Shown here in pieces: positions 24,586 to 37,301 of a stretch of 64,000 bases of DNA; within the stretch, counting starts at the first letter, position 1, and each line of letters starts with the position of its first letter. Source of the DNA: Sympetrum striolatum. Taxonomy: Eukaryota > Arthropoda > Insecta > Odonata > Libellulidae. A program made the translations under genes and the position numbers. The DNA lies in the NCBI GenBank assembly GCA_947579665.1, contig OX388351.1:56242939-56306938 (forward strand), written 5' to 3'. Under the pieces are notes generated by a model that worked only from the letters and a program-made list of their open reading frames with translations, did not search any database and had not been told where the DNA came from.

Positions 24586-24792
24586 ACATATACAACCATC
24601 TGCTGCTCCTGGGCTTTCATTTCCAACATACTGCCGGTATATACCATGTACTCCCTACCGCAGCACCACGGCACCTCAGACAACGCTGCTATTGCACATG
24701 AAATGGGCTCACGAAGTGGCATGTTTGAAGGTAGTAAACAGTGGGGGAGAAACATTGGTGGTCTTGGAACACATGATGATGGGACACGTTAA
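24586..24792 (+). pseudogene. possible broken metalloprotease-like exon (weak)
   Basis: An open stretch of 68 codons without a start, between a TGA at 24583-24585 and a TAA at 24790-24792, in a GC-richer island. It contains DNAAIAHEMGSRSGMFEG, with HEMG at 24697-24708. The M12B (ADAM/reprolysin) zinc site is HExxHxxGxxHD, usually preceded by hydrophobic residues and AHE. Here HEMG and the later G and M align, but the second and third zinc histidines would be S and E, so it could not be active if homologous. A second plus frame is also open, which argues for chance. No splice sites were established. Confidence 0.2.
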
Positions 24793-26570
24793 CCCATGGA
24801 AGGACAGTTTTGGGCTCCGATGTTTTTAAATATCCATTGTAATGAGCGCATTTCGATATAATTAGAAATTGATTGAAGAAAATCTAATTTGAAGAAACCT
24901 GAATCGAACTAGCAAACTTACTTATAGAGAGTTTTCGAAATGAGAAGAAATAATTATAAATGAATGCTAAAAGAGAGCACATAAATTGTTTGGTAATAAT
25001 CTAAGAGACATATGATAGAAGTGTTGAGATACGTATTGCTACATGAAACGGCTGAGGAAATTGCTTAAAATGGAGACGTAGAATATATTCGTAGAATTTA
25101 CAAAATATTAATAAAGAGTAAAGTTCACTTGCAGTACCAATATAAGTGCCAACTTATTAACATATTATTTGAGCAAGCCGAGTACATTTATTTTCCAATC
25201 AATTCTTCCTATCATAATGAAATTTAATAATCCTTTTCTTACACATCAGAGTAATATCTATATTACCTCATTGACAATGAACACGATTTTTCTCTTCTCG
25301 AATTAAATGGTAAGGGAGTTGTTTTATCGTTACAGTTATTTTTAGTGGGTAAACGTTGACCCCGAAGTAAATTCTGCTTTTTGAATTTTATACTACCAAG
25401 AATAATATCATATCCATTTTTCATTTACAAACAAATTGATTAGATTAGCTTTCCTGGTGTTTTGTGGCTAGTTTAAACATAGGTTAGATAACGTTCGGCC
25501 TTTGGGCTGTATCTGACCTTTTTCAGTGTTTGATTCCCTTTTCCTCACCTCTACAAACAATTATTTTGTCCTTACTGGCAGTCTAATCAGAAGAAATTAA
25601 AATTTGGAATATAATTTCTACGTAGCAAATTCGTTTCCTTATGTTTTAATATGATGTATTTCAACTTACTTGTTATGACTGCACTATACAGTTGTGGATA
25701 TATCTATATATATTTAAGGGCAGTCTTTCCGTAAGAAAGATATGCCACTCCTTGTTTTAAAGAATCCAATTCTTACTTTCCCTAATTTGAAAAGAGGAAA
25801 TATCACACTACCAGTGTAGTAATGTAGTCTTCTGCTTAGATATATCCCAAAATATTTTATTTTTTCTTAAAATGTATACTTTGATACTTACACGTCATAA
25901 CTAAAATATCCATAAAAATGGTTTTCTCCAAATATAGTAAATAGTATGAATCATTATCCAATATCTTTGAGATAATGTTATAAAATTTACCTACTTTAAG
26001 AATAATGACTCTGAACCAACCTTAACTGACTTACTGTTTGTAATTCATATTCACGATAAAAAGACAATCTTTCCAATGCAAGTCTACAATAAGAGATAAG
26101 TTTAAACAAAGAAAGAAATTATGCAGATATTTATATCTAACACTTGAGGTAATGTTTGTAATTCTCTTATAACCTGGAAAAAACACGCAAGGATTAAAAA
26201 GGACTTTCTCACGCCTAAGTTTATACCTGTATCCAATTCAGTTACAATTGAGATATTTTTTGAGATATAAAATTTAAAAAACGAACAATTCACTCTTTGG
26301 AAAGAAATGAAATGTCCGTAATACAGATGCTGCGATTGTACGGGAAGAAGCATGATTTGTAATATCGTACAATATACTATTTATTGTAAGATACACAAAT
26401 ATCCTTTGAGTTATATGTCAGTTCATAATGAGAAGTCAAGTAAAATGAAATATTCCGCCGCTAATTCACGTATTTTACTACTATTATAGCTCGAAATGTC
26501 TAAAATTGACCCATCGAACTCTAAATACGACCCACTTTGGTTATCCCCTAATATCTTAGTCAGAATTCCC
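24793..26570. other. non-coding, nothing recognised
   Basis: AT-rich with no identifiable element. The 83-codon minus frame at 26102-26353 has no recognisable domain. Confidence 0.5.
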
Positions 26571-26965
26571 GTACATCCGGGGGCAAAGCGGGCAAGAAAG
26601 CGAGCCCCAAAAGGAACTCATTCACAAATTGAGCACAGATAAAACGGAAGTGATTTATCGCTTATATGTATTTTTCATGAAATATTCATAACCGAGAGGC
26701 CTTAATGGGCGGGTATGGCGTGATTGACCGCTATATGTTCCCGCCCGAGAAGTTGCAAAGCGACCTCCGCAGAGCATCGTGAGAATGTTAATTCCCCCTT
26801 CTTTCCCAGCAACTGTGAGGTTTGCTTCGATAGAAAATTCACAATCGAACCGCGATCGGAGTTAATTCTCGGCCCCCCAAAGGTCACGCCCCCGCCTTCG
26901 GGGGCCTCCTGATGGACGCGCTAATCCTGACGAATAATGCAGAAGGGGCGGGCCCTTATCTCCGT
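26571..26965. promoter_or_regulatory. GC-rich island with GC boxes (candidate regulatory DNA)
   Basis: A sharp GC rise in an AT-rich setting, with GGGCGGG near 26707, GCCCGCC-type motifs near 26741, GGGGCGGG near 26945, and a stem-loop GCCCCCG...CGGGGGC at 26888-26905. Short frames are open on both strands at 26702-26912. Composition and motif density suggest a conserved or regulatory element or CpG-rich promoter, but no core promoter or transcript can be shown. Confidence 0.3.
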
Positions 26966-29000
26966 CGGACATCCCTCTCTCAGCTATTTCTCTTCTACAA
27001 CACTTCCTTCATCTTTCTCACTCATTTCCATCATTAATCCCTCGCTATCTCATACACGCACAAGCTCTTTCTCCCTTCCTCGGTACATCGTCCTTTTTGC
27101 TATTTATTAATGTCGGATATAACTTCTTTATCCAAGTTTAATTTCCTTACTGGCACTCTCATATATTTTCCTCTTATACGCTCCCATATATGTACACTAA
27201 TGCTAGACTGCTCCGGAAGCTATAAAGTCTTGAGTAATTGAGTAATTCTTTCAAGAGATGAAGCACTTTCAGTAACCAACATTTTTTGCAAATTTATCGA
27301 TAAACTGCTACATTGATCATCACCTAGTAACTCTATTAACGAGAAATGTTAAAATAGATTGACGTAGTAAAAAATATGGGATTTCCCTTAAATATGGCTG
27401 CTATTTAAAACAATATGTACATCTCAATTACTATAGAAATCACTTTCGAGAAAGTTATGAGGATATTTTTTTATAATTAAAAGATAGCATGGCAATAATT
27501 TCTTCTCGTTTCTTATGGGCTAATGTTTTGCATATTCATACAGTTTAAGATAAGAGACCGACATCTTAATATTTTGAGAACACCTTTTCTTTATCTCCTA
27601 CGAAATCTGTAAGTGTATATGAAACAAAACATTCACTGATATCTTCTTTTTTAAATTCCTCCCTATATTTCTTTACCAACTACAAGCGTATCTATGCCAT
27701 CGTGATTGAGTGAACATTTTGAAAGACTAGTTTTAACTAACCGACAAAAATCGATCCAAAATAGAGCCAAATGATTCAAATAGTTTACCCATGTTATGTA
27801 TGTCAAGGTATCGTATATAGCAATGAAGTTAGCTTCATTTAATATAGATCACACGCTTGAAAGATATATACTCCATTCATATACAAATTCATTAATTCAA
27901 AGTATCTCTTTTTCTGCAGTGTGTTTTCTCCGTAGCTCTCTTTTTTGTCTATATATCAAAATACCGATACTCTAGTAGGATTGACGAATCAATAGAGGGA
28001 AAAATTCACTACTAACCTACTCCCACCCACCTTCCTCTACTTTAACCTAACCTTCGCAGAACAGGGAGGTAACTCCCAGCCAAACTTTCGAAACTCTTTG
28101 AATAAGAGATAAATTTAGCGGTTTTCCGAGTATCTAATTCCCCGTAATGACGGATCGTTTACTTTACACTTGAGAGCATTAAAATATGAAAAGAAAATTT
28201 AATCGACAATCAATACCGAGGAATCATCATTGTTCTTTGCATCCCATCATTCTTTTTTTAAGAGATATCGATGGATCCGAGATTGATTTTTGGCAGCAGT
28301 GAGCAAGTTCAAACATGCATATGCTTGCATAAATTCCTTATTTTGGAAGGGCAACGGTCGGTGATACAGTAGTGCACCCTTAGGCCCCTGTCTCAAAGGG
28401 ACTGTTGTCTCTGGATTATGTAAAAGAGAGGAGTTTAAAATCGATGACTTATTCGCAGATATTAGTTCTTATGATAACACGAGTAACCCATAAAATTAGT
28501 TGTGGTACCTATCCGATAACTCACTCGCTAGATTCCTTCGTTTCCTCGCTAGGAAAACCTTATTCTATTCCTAAAATATTTCAACTTTTTAACAAAGAGA
28601 TATAAGAAAACTATCCGTTTGTAGATGCACGGCAATTATATATAACAATTTAGATTGGATCAGATATTTAATTAGCTATATCCATCGATTAATTTTGAAA
28701 CAAAGAGCAACTCCAGAAGATAAAGGGCTGATATTTTAGTGCATTTCATTGTTAATGTTAACTAAGATATTCTTCGACTCTCTCAGACTACTTCTTCAAC
28801 AATTGTACAGTTTTAACATATATATGTATGCGTTCCATCAATCTTTTATTGCATAGTAATTTAAATAAGCTGCAAATGTCGATGCAAATTCAATATATCT
28901 TTAAGAAAAATTCCGTGCCATATTACGGTGGCGGTAATATTTGATTCCTTCATTAACAATCCTATGCAAAGAACAAACTTCAACTCCCTAATCATTTGTT
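26966..29000. other. non-coding, nothing recognised
   Basis: AT-rich. A 66-codon frame at 28405-28605 has no recognisable domain. Confidence 0.5.
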
Positions 29001-29920
29001 TTCCATTAGTCTCAATACAGCTCTACGGTTTACCTTTCCGACTTATCGCAAGAAGTTCTGACGTCTGAAGAAGTTTCTAAAGCCGCTCGCTAAATAATAG
29101 AAAGACAATTTTCAACTTCGAAGCCATCTCGTTGCAAACTGAAAAAAAACGAGTAGAAATCCCCCGAAGTCTTGTCGAGTTTGCTCTCCCTCTAATCGAG
29201 TGTATTCGTCGGGAACGGCAACAATCGGAATCCCGTTAAGATTCCCCGGGGAGAGAATCAAGCATCCCGGGCACTAAAAGGAATGATTATGCCCAACTTT
29301 TCTGCTTCCGATTGCATGGAAAATTTGTCTGCATTGCATTGTGGGATTCCTTCCTCGAGCTCATCTCTCTCTCTCTGGCCTTTTAAATTAGCAAGTTCCA
29401 CTCGGAAAGGAACATATGGGAATAGATTGGGTGGAAGCAGCCGGGCTTTGTTGCCTGGACTCCCCTTTGACGTGTAGATTGTCTCTCCTAGATTCCAATC
29501 CCACTGTCCCCATTGTCTCTTCTTTCCCCTTTATTTATCTGGCCCAGATATGCTCTTCTTATTCCTCGTAATTATGGAAATTCATTGCGAGACAAAAGAG
29601 GATCTTCCGCGCACTCCGAGGTAATTAATTCTTAACATTGCTCCTCGAGATCGGACAATGCATTTTCTCGAATCGATTGTCGCGCTTTTGAACGTCCTTT
29701 TCAAATGATCCCAAGACCTCCGTTTGAAACACGTATCTCAAAAGGTTAGGGCGGAATTTTCTGGAAAAATTTCTTCGTTAAAAATATTCTCTTATAGACG
29801 GGGACGTTCCCTTGATGGTGCTGTAAAAACTCCAACTTTTGCGGTCTCTCCAGAAGTTTCGCCGGCTAAGAAATTAGGGTGTGATAAAGGAGATATGAGG
29901 CCGTTTCGATAAATAACAAT
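29001..29920. other. GC-richer block, possible conserved non-coding DNA
   Basis: Complex, moderately GC-rich sequence with CCCCGGGG (29243 region), CCCGGG and a CT run at about 29361-29376. Small plus frames at 29283-29477 and 29724-29912 have no recognisable domain. Confidence 0.25.
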
Positions 29921-32900
29921 GAATGTCGTCCAAAGCGGTGCCTTAGTGGAACTGCGGTATGGCTTATCATCAGTATTTTGTGCTTTACTTATTCAAGCCA
30001 AACTTTGAACTCAACCCAATTGGTATATATTAAATAAGGAGGATTCCGTTATATAAAGTTTTCTTTGTATTAACTTGGATTGGGTTTTGTGAAAACAATG
30101 CTACTTGTATTTTCGGATATTAATCCAAAAATTCTCAAAGGCATTAGTATACTTTGAGAGCATTAGAACGACAAATTAATAAAAAAATTGATAATAATTG
30201 GCAAGAAAATGCATCCATCCGATTTGTAACAGTCATGGATAATTGTTCCACCTTTTGATAAATCCTGAGGTCAAGATATCGGCTGCTTGCCAATATCCAC
30301 TGGCAATTAAAAGAAGGCGTTATTAATTCATTTTCTTTTCCTAGCTTAAACTTAGTATTTTTATCATTATTGCAGTGTTAAGGTCATGATGTCTCTGATA
30401 ATTCGCTAAATATATATTTCATATTATTGTTTTTTATATTCTTGAGGTCATCATCAAGAGTTTCTTTCAGAAATGCTTCTCACAAGGCGAAATATTACGA
30501 ACTAATCACACCGAATATTGGCTTCATAGTTTTTTGTTCAACTAAGTTGTCCCCTTACATTGAAGGTTTTCTTTTCTACAGGAAATAGCCTTATTATTTG
30601 AAAAGTGAAATTTACGAGTAACAATTTTCAACCAGCATTTTCCAATACAGTTCTGGTGTTAATGAGGTAAAAATATTCAAGCTCATAAAAAATGTTAGTT
30701 AAAGAATTTCAGCGTCAATAAATATCCAAAGAAGGTTCATTACTTGTTTTGGTGTTATTTACGAAACTGAAACGTAAGACTCGAGCATAGTATGGACTAT
30801 CTGATTCAAATGAGCGTTTTCCTTTGTGTTACATGGATGAAATACCCATAAACCCATAAAACCGAAAGATCTTCTTTCTTTTCCAGCTCACCCTGCATCC
30901 ACGTTACCTCCCTTATTATTCTGTCATCAATCCATAGTTTGGTGATCCTTCCCAGTGCGCGGAAAATTGAATTACAGCTCTACAGCCATCGAACTTCTAT
31001 AATCATGTTATCAGTTTTCAACGTTTCGATGACCGATCGCCGGACGTAATTGACGCATGTGTTCTCATAGCTCACAGAAGACAGATGACCGGGATTATTC
31101 CGGCGATGAAGCCTGTTAATTAATTTCGCATGATCCCACTAATATTCGGTATAAGGCACTCATTTTAAATCTATAACCACGCCGTGGATTAGTATCAACG
31201 TGGACAATGAACGAAACGTAGATCTAGTCTCCAATTACGGGCAGCTCGCCTACATGTTTGATTAAATATTTCGTAGATTTCGAGGACTAATTCGACACTG
31301 CCCATGGTCTACACCAATTTCTTTTGTGATCTTTTCTGCATTCAAGGAAAAACGTACGCAACTATAAAAGTTCTATTTGCTTCATATACTAGAATCGAAA
31401 TGAAAACGTAATGTTCTAATTTTTATTCTAAATAAGTGTTCATTTGTACACAAGAACACGTTTAACGGGAAAATTAACGATTTTCTCTTTGAGGAGCTTG
31501 TTTTCTAAGGCGAGGGGGATTATGTTGTTCTGCCTTATAGACTATGAAAAAGGAAACAGATTTTATATTTTAAAATATTGCCAATTTATTTCTAGAACTA
31601 AGAATCGATAAGGTTTTAATTGTTAGAGATACACCTGGAAACGGAGTTTTATGTATAATATTTTTATGAAAAATAATCCTTTTTTTGATCACAGAAAATT
31701 TAAAAAATGGTATAAAATACAATGGCGCAATTGATTTTTTTCATTCACCAAAAATCCTAGAACTAGATCAATTTTAAACTTTTATTCCGATTGACAACAA
31801 TGTAATAGATATTCGGAAATGTATTAATACTCATCATACGGAAACGACCAAGATGCAACTCTGAATGAAATTGCGTTGTTGTAAGTTGCCACATTTCCTT
31901 GAAAATAACTTTTATGTACCGCGAAAATGCCGAAACTCGGGAAAAGTGCTGTTTTTTTTTGGTACCTTGGTTTATAATTTTTCTTGAGGTGAATTAAGTA
32001 GTAAATCTGCGGAAACGGAAAAATTTTACTTAAAGAAAATATGATTATGCTTAGTTTGGTATAAGATTTGTTCGTATAAGTTGTCTACTAAGCTAGCAAT
32101 ACATATATAAAGTCCAGGGGCACATAATTACTACTTTGACAGCAATGAGGTAGTGCTTAAAATAGGGATTTCTTTGTTGGACCGGCACTCACTTCAAATC
32201 ATTTATGAAATACTCAAAAATTTATGAGATGGGATATAACTCACAGTGAAAAAATAAGTTTTTAACAACATTCAGAGGGGAAGATGGTAGGGAAAAGAAT
32301 GAAGATATACGTTTTTAATACTTTCAAGATACTTATTGTATCATTATGAATAACGTAAATCTCCTGTACACGTCTCACTATCTAAGAATATCCGAAATTA
32401 CCCGGAATTAAGCCATTAAATTTGTTAATTCAAAAACTAAATCACTCTGAAATATAAATAAACAAGAAAGCTGAGCTTTGTAGAAAACATGGTCCATCGA
32501 GAGATGTCAGGCAACCCGTTCTAGATTAATCAAACCGAATAAGTATGAAGCTAACATGATCGACCGTGCTATGGGATTAGGTAATGATAAGTTTGAAATC
32601 AATAAAAGTTACAGATTTGCCGTAATTTGAAGTCACATAATCCTTTGATGTCCTTTTGTATTGGACTTCCATCTGTATCTGCTATTGTATTTTGTTAAGT
32701 CCATATCGTATGGCATCCGTAATTGAGTATTATTACCCTCTTGTTCAAACACCGGAGTTGATCCTGAATCCCCTCAAGGGACGACTGTTTTCAGGTTTTA
32801 AACGATTTAGCATTGGATAGTCATCTACTGGGACTGTGGTTACCCTTCCTAATATGCAACCATGATTCTCCTCTAATCCCCTCATAAGTATTAATTTCTA

Positions 32901-34095
32901 GCTTTAATCAAAGAATTATTGATCTTTCAATGAATGTCCGCAGTAAATGCTTCATATTGAACTTACATAACTTTTGGAAAATAATATTATAGACATCATA
33001 TTTTAATCTCATAAGTGTTACCGTGTAGTTTATGATATTAAACCCATCGTAAAAATATTGGGATATATTACTTTGCGTAAAAGTACTGTATTGCCAGCAA
33101 TTTTATGTAATCTGCAATACTAGTTTTTCAACTACAGTTTAATAATTGATTGAATTTTACAAACCTCAACCAAATTTTATTTTGAAATGACAATAACATC
33201 CAATCGCTTTAAGGTTGTTGTAGTGTAAACGACGTAGCTAATACTATAGAATTTGAAAATTTTCACTTATGGACTGATTATAGAGAGAATCATCAACGTA
33301 CAACTTTGGGTTCAGTTGCACGCTTTCCTGTGCTAAATCATTTACATAATTTGGAAATATGAGTACTTCAGGGAATACTAGAGCTAGATCAATGTCTTCA
33401 TATCTATCACTCTTCTAATAGTGCTGCAGCAGACAGAAGATATGATATAATATGATATATTATGAGAAAAATTCAACTACTTCTCAGATTAGTTCGCATT
33501 TTCATGAAACAATTAGGATTATTGCCCATTTTAATGATGAAGCAAGTACTGCTTAAGTATTAAATAGGATTTCTCTTCAAGGCAATATGTAGGTAATGGC
33601 ATTTTTTGTTGTTCAAATAGAATATTTCTTACTCTTCTATGGGAATTTACCGACAGTTAAAAATCATAAGAGAGTTAAGGCCTGAAATGATAGCTGTAAA
33701 TTTTTATATCTAGCATAATAATTCTCTTATATTCCTAAATGCTACCTAAAATTTGCATTTCAACTTTTGATATTATGGCTTTAGTAGTGGTGTATTCTAG
33801 AGATGGGATAATCGATTGAAAAAAAATCGAATAGTTATATAATGTGTTATCGCACTATATAGATGGTGAGTGGTAAATACTTCAAAGGTACTCTTCCAAT
33901 AAAAGATAATTGCATATCGTTTACCTCGATGTATTTATATTCTTGTATCTACCCGTTATCTTCTATCATATTAAGTTACCCTGGGTCTTCTTACAAAGTG
34001 TAAAGGAAACCTTCTTCATTGCTTACTCGTTTATTCGAAAATTCTATTTTATTTTATAACTCAAACAGGCCCACGAATCCTACAAAGTTGAGTTA
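29921..34095. other. non-coding, largely featureless
   Basis: Four kilobases with no gene, RNA or mobile element that I can identify. A degenerate ATATGATAT run lies at about 33440-33470. Confidence 0.5.
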
Positions 34096-34099
34096 TAAT

Positions 34100-34232
34100 A
34101 TATGCACAAACACTCAACAATAGACGAACACATACGACAATTCCCTAACCATGAAAATCCGGTTAACCAGGATTCGAACCCGGGGCATTGGTGTTGGAGC
34201 ATGCAAGCACGCTAACCACTCAGGCACCGCTG
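34100..34232 (-). repeat. tRNA-derived SINE (family A), second copy
   Basis: On the minus strand: A box in GGTGCCTGAGTGGTTAGC (34228-34211), then GTGCTTGCATG, then B box GGGTTCGAATCC (about 34181-34170), then a body GGATTTTCATGGTTAGGGAA continuing to near 34100. The head (GTGGTTAGCGTGCT) and the body (TTAGGGAATNGTC, GTGTGTTNNCNATTGTT) match the copy at 325-460, so they are one family in opposite orientations. Confidence 0.8.
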
Positions 34233-35104
34233 TACGTAAAATTTACTTGTTATTGTTTATGTAAACAAATAAACAAAATAAAGTAGAGTAAACAGAAGAG
34301 ATATCTATTTGTCAGCTTGAGTGTAGCGGAACTAAACCACATATGGTATAGTACCCTGCATGGTATGAGGCATTGATTAACCATATTGATCCCCAAAGAT
34401 ATATCATAGTCTCCTTCACATTTTTACAATACTTAATGAATCTAACATATTACGAACAGAGTCCAAATTCCTCTCATATATTCGAGGAAATATCTCAAAG
34501 CTTCGATGTCCGCTTTTCCCATATCCTCAACCAATCCATCTCTTCTATCAATCACATGGATTTAAACGACTCACACTCCCTCTTACCCGATATTTTCCCT
34601 TCATCTCTTCCTTTTCCACCCAATTAGTGCTTGTCATTCCGGAATCCCGCTTTCCGGCCTTGCTGGGATAAAATGGGATTCTTTCTCCCCGTGAAAGTCA
34701 TTTTACATCTCAGAAATCCACGTCAAAATTATTAATGTAATTTTTATTTTGCTGTCCCATTCTGTGACTTTGTTCGTAGAGAATGACACATCTTACATAT
34801 TTAATGGTTCAATGATTGGTCTGGTAAAAGTGAATTACAATAGAACACTAAGAACGCTTATCGTATCTTTCACTTTGATGCCAGTTATCTTCACGATGCT
34901 TACTCTGGGATATACGTACTATATCTAGTTTTTAATATGTTATTCTATTTTTGAAGGTGATTATATATATAGCATTTTTATTTTAATGCTCGGTCAGGAA
35001 GAGATATGTTCATTGAGAATAACATTTCATCTGCTCTATCTCAGTGTAATGACCGTGATCGAACAAAGCTGTTAACTATTCATGAACTCCTCAATCTACA
35101 ATTA
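34233..35104. other. non-coding, nothing recognised
   Basis: An 84-codon frame at 34373-34627 is rich in Ser/His/Pro and unrecognised. Otherwise AT-rich. Confidence 0.45.
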
Positions 35105-35299
35105 GAGGTTTAAAACCTCCAATAGCCGTTTTTGTCGGCATTCCTCTTCGCATTCGCAGGTATTACAAGAAAGCAACAAAGGACATCGTACCTTTTAGAA
35201 CACACTGAAAAAGTGCGGTATCCTTTTTCGCTTTCTCGGAATACTGGGGAATGAGAAGAGGAAAGCCGAAAAAAACGGCTATTGGAGATTTAAAACCTC
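35105..35299. mobile_element. foldback MITE, family F, copy 1
   Basis: Terminal inverted repeats of roughly 60 bases. The left arm starts GAGGTTTAAAACCTCCAATA and continues with GCCGTTTTTGTCGGC and ATTCCTCTTCGCATTC. The right arm is its near reverse complement, ending GGAGATTTAAAACCTC at 35299. About 195 bp, no coding capacity. The whole unit can fold on itself. No target duplication could be defined. Confidence 0.8.
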
Positions 35300-35471
35300 A
35301 AATTCCTTAACAGTCATGTCTCAGTTTTCCATTCTTTACTGCAATTGAAATGTCGACGTTTTCGCAAATTCTACTTAAAGTGGACCAATTTTAAAAGAAA
35401 AATATTCAAACTTTGTCAAAATCAAAAAATAAAGCAAGAGAAGATTTTGGGGCAGGGCTGTTGATGAGTTT

Positions 35472-35738
35472 GAGGTTTTAAAGGTTTCTGAAAGCCGTCT
35501 TTGTTAGCGATCCGCACCTGTGTTTAGACCAGTTCTAAAACCAGTTAGGGATAGAGGGAAACAAAATTTGAATTATTTTCCTCTATCCATTAAGATGATA
35601 GCATGGGTATCGAAATTTACTACATTGGTTGACTCTTACAATGTTTAATAATGCGGCACTTTTAATTGCTTCCAGATCTAGTGACAACATAAAAAAGAAG
35701 CACTGACAAAGATAGCTTTAGGAATATTTTCAACCTCT
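35472..35738. mobile_element. foldback MITE, family F, copy 2
   Basis: Left end GAGGTTTTAAAGGTTTCTGA then AAGCCGTCTTTGTTAGC. The right end, read in reverse complement, is AGAGGTTGAAAATATTCCTA then AAGCTATCTTTGTCAG. More diverged than copy 1 but bounded by the same termini. About 267 bp, non-coding. Confidence 0.7.
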
Positions 35739-35785
35739 ATTCTGAAGTAAATAAATAAAATTTAGAAAACGGCTGTTATAATGTA

Positions 35786-36024
35786 GAGGTTTAAAATCAC
35801 TAATAGCCGTCTTTGTCGGCGTTCCTCGTCTCATTCACCGGTATTCGGTGAAAACAATAAAGGACACGAGGACAGGAGTATTAGGTACTAATCGCTCCTG
35901 AAGATGAAAGCATCGCTCTCGAGTGTAATGCTAATCAGTGTAAAAGTTCGGTATTCTTCTTTACTCCAAGTATCGGTGAATGAAACGAGAAACGCAAATA
36001 CGGCTATTGGAGATTTTAAACCTT
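35786..36024. mobile_element. foldback MITE, family F, copy 3
   Basis: Left end GAGGTTTAAAATCACTAATA then GCCGTCTTTGTCGGCGTTCC. The right end is CGTTTGCG-type sequence followed by TACGGCTATTGGAGATTTTA, the reverse complement of the left. The interior contains TCCTGAAGATGAAAGCATCG (about 35907-35926) and ATTCACCGGTATTCGG. About 239 bp. Confidence 0.8.
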
Positions 36025-36560
36025 TTACTCTATTCCGAAACAGCCAAAAACATTCTCAGGGCACCAAATGTTAAATCAATGAAATCTGGCAGCCCGAGGC
36101 AAAGCAAAAAATCTTGGTGAGCCCCGAAAAAGTACACTTTCCCACCGTACGCCCCCATTTGTATGCATTCTTCTTGTCCTTTCCTTCCCGACCATAGTTT
36201 TTCCCTTCAATTTCACCCGACCTTTTCCTTTCTCGGACAATCACCTCATTCACACTCCCTTTGCTCCATCCCAACGCCTCCAATGTATTCCCTTCCCACT
36301 TCGTCCCGCATTCACTCACACGTGTTAGCCTCTCTCGAAGTTGATATAAAGATCCTCTCTCCTCCCGACCAAGGAGTCGACGCTTTCCTCATTTCCACGC
36401 AACGGCGGAACGAGTTACTAAGTGCTGCGGGAGAGGGAAAATCGAGAAAAAAGAGGAAAAGATGAGAAGACAAGGCCCGCCCGGGGGAGGAAGGAGTGGG
36501 GATGGTAATGGAGGGTCTAAAATGTAGAGAGAGAGAGCAGAACGGTTGCACTAGTGTTTT
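36025..36560. other. pyrimidine-rich tract and GC-richer block
   Basis: 36140-36300 is C/T-rich on the plus strand, 36420-36540 purine-rich with GCCCGCCCGGG near 36477 and (GA)n near 36519-36532. Overlapping 80-114 codon frames on both strands follow from this bias and are not supported as genes. Confidence 0.5.
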
Positions 36561-37067
36561 AACAGCAAGTAATCGGGAAAATATCCCTTCCATCCCCTGA
36601 TATTTCTGTTGATTGCTTTCGAAATGCAAGGCTATGCACCAAAACAAAGGTGGCATGCCGAAATCTCATTATTTTGAGGGAAAACTTTCACGATCTCACA
36701 CCGATAGGTATCATTCTTGCACGCCATTTCATCAGTGTGCATAAAGCCATGTAAAACCTATGGCGAACGAGCGCATTTGACATCTAATCTTTCATTTTCA
36801 AGAGAAGCCTTTCTAAAGCACGGCTCAAATAAGATTGTGGCATGGAGAGGTAAAATATTGTAGGTATCATTACTACTTTTATTTGCGTTGTGAGTAGGGA
36901 AATTTGCTTAAGAAGCCTACAAAAAAGTAGGCAAACGAGGTGGGAAGGATACCGATTTAGAGGAGAAACTGCGGTGCGAACAATACTGAACAATATTATT
37001 TACTTTGGCCTCAACTTATTTCATTCTGTAAAGAAAGAAAATTTGGAACACGGGTGTTAAAGAATTA
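36561..37067. other. non-coding, nothing recognised
   Basis: No identifiable element before the next family F copy. Confidence 0.45.
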
Positions 37068-37222
37068 GAGGGTAAAAATTTCCAAAAGCCGTCGTTTTCG
37101 GCGTTCCTCGTCTCATTCACCGGTGTTCGGAGAGAGCAAAAGAGAACACCGAACGTTAATGACTCTCAATACGCATTTCGAAAGCGGTGCTTTCTTCTCC
37201 AGGAGTGAATAGGTAATAGGAC
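37068..37222. mobile_element. foldback MITE, family F, copy 4 (truncated)
   Basis: Left end GAGGGTAAAAATTTCCAAAA then GCCGTCGTTTTCGGCGTTCC and TCGTCTCATTCACCGGTGTT. The interior GCGGTGCTTTCTTCTCCAGG matches the reverse complement of the copy 3 interior. The distal inverted repeat is absent, so only one terminus remains. Confidence 0.65.
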
Positions 37223-37301
37223 ACTCATAAAGTCATTTGGCTCCATTTAGATACATTTCATAGAATCAGGCGAGATGTGGTAGAAATTCATCATGGAAAA
37301 T

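Noticed and set aside
24787..24810. Second piggyBac-like terminus (TTAACCCATGG)
   Set aside because: TTAACCC alone is too short, and no matching opposite end or subterminal motif was found.
36071..36656. 82-114 codon frames on both strands as genes
   Set aside because: They follow pyrimidine and purine bias, overlap each other and show no domain.
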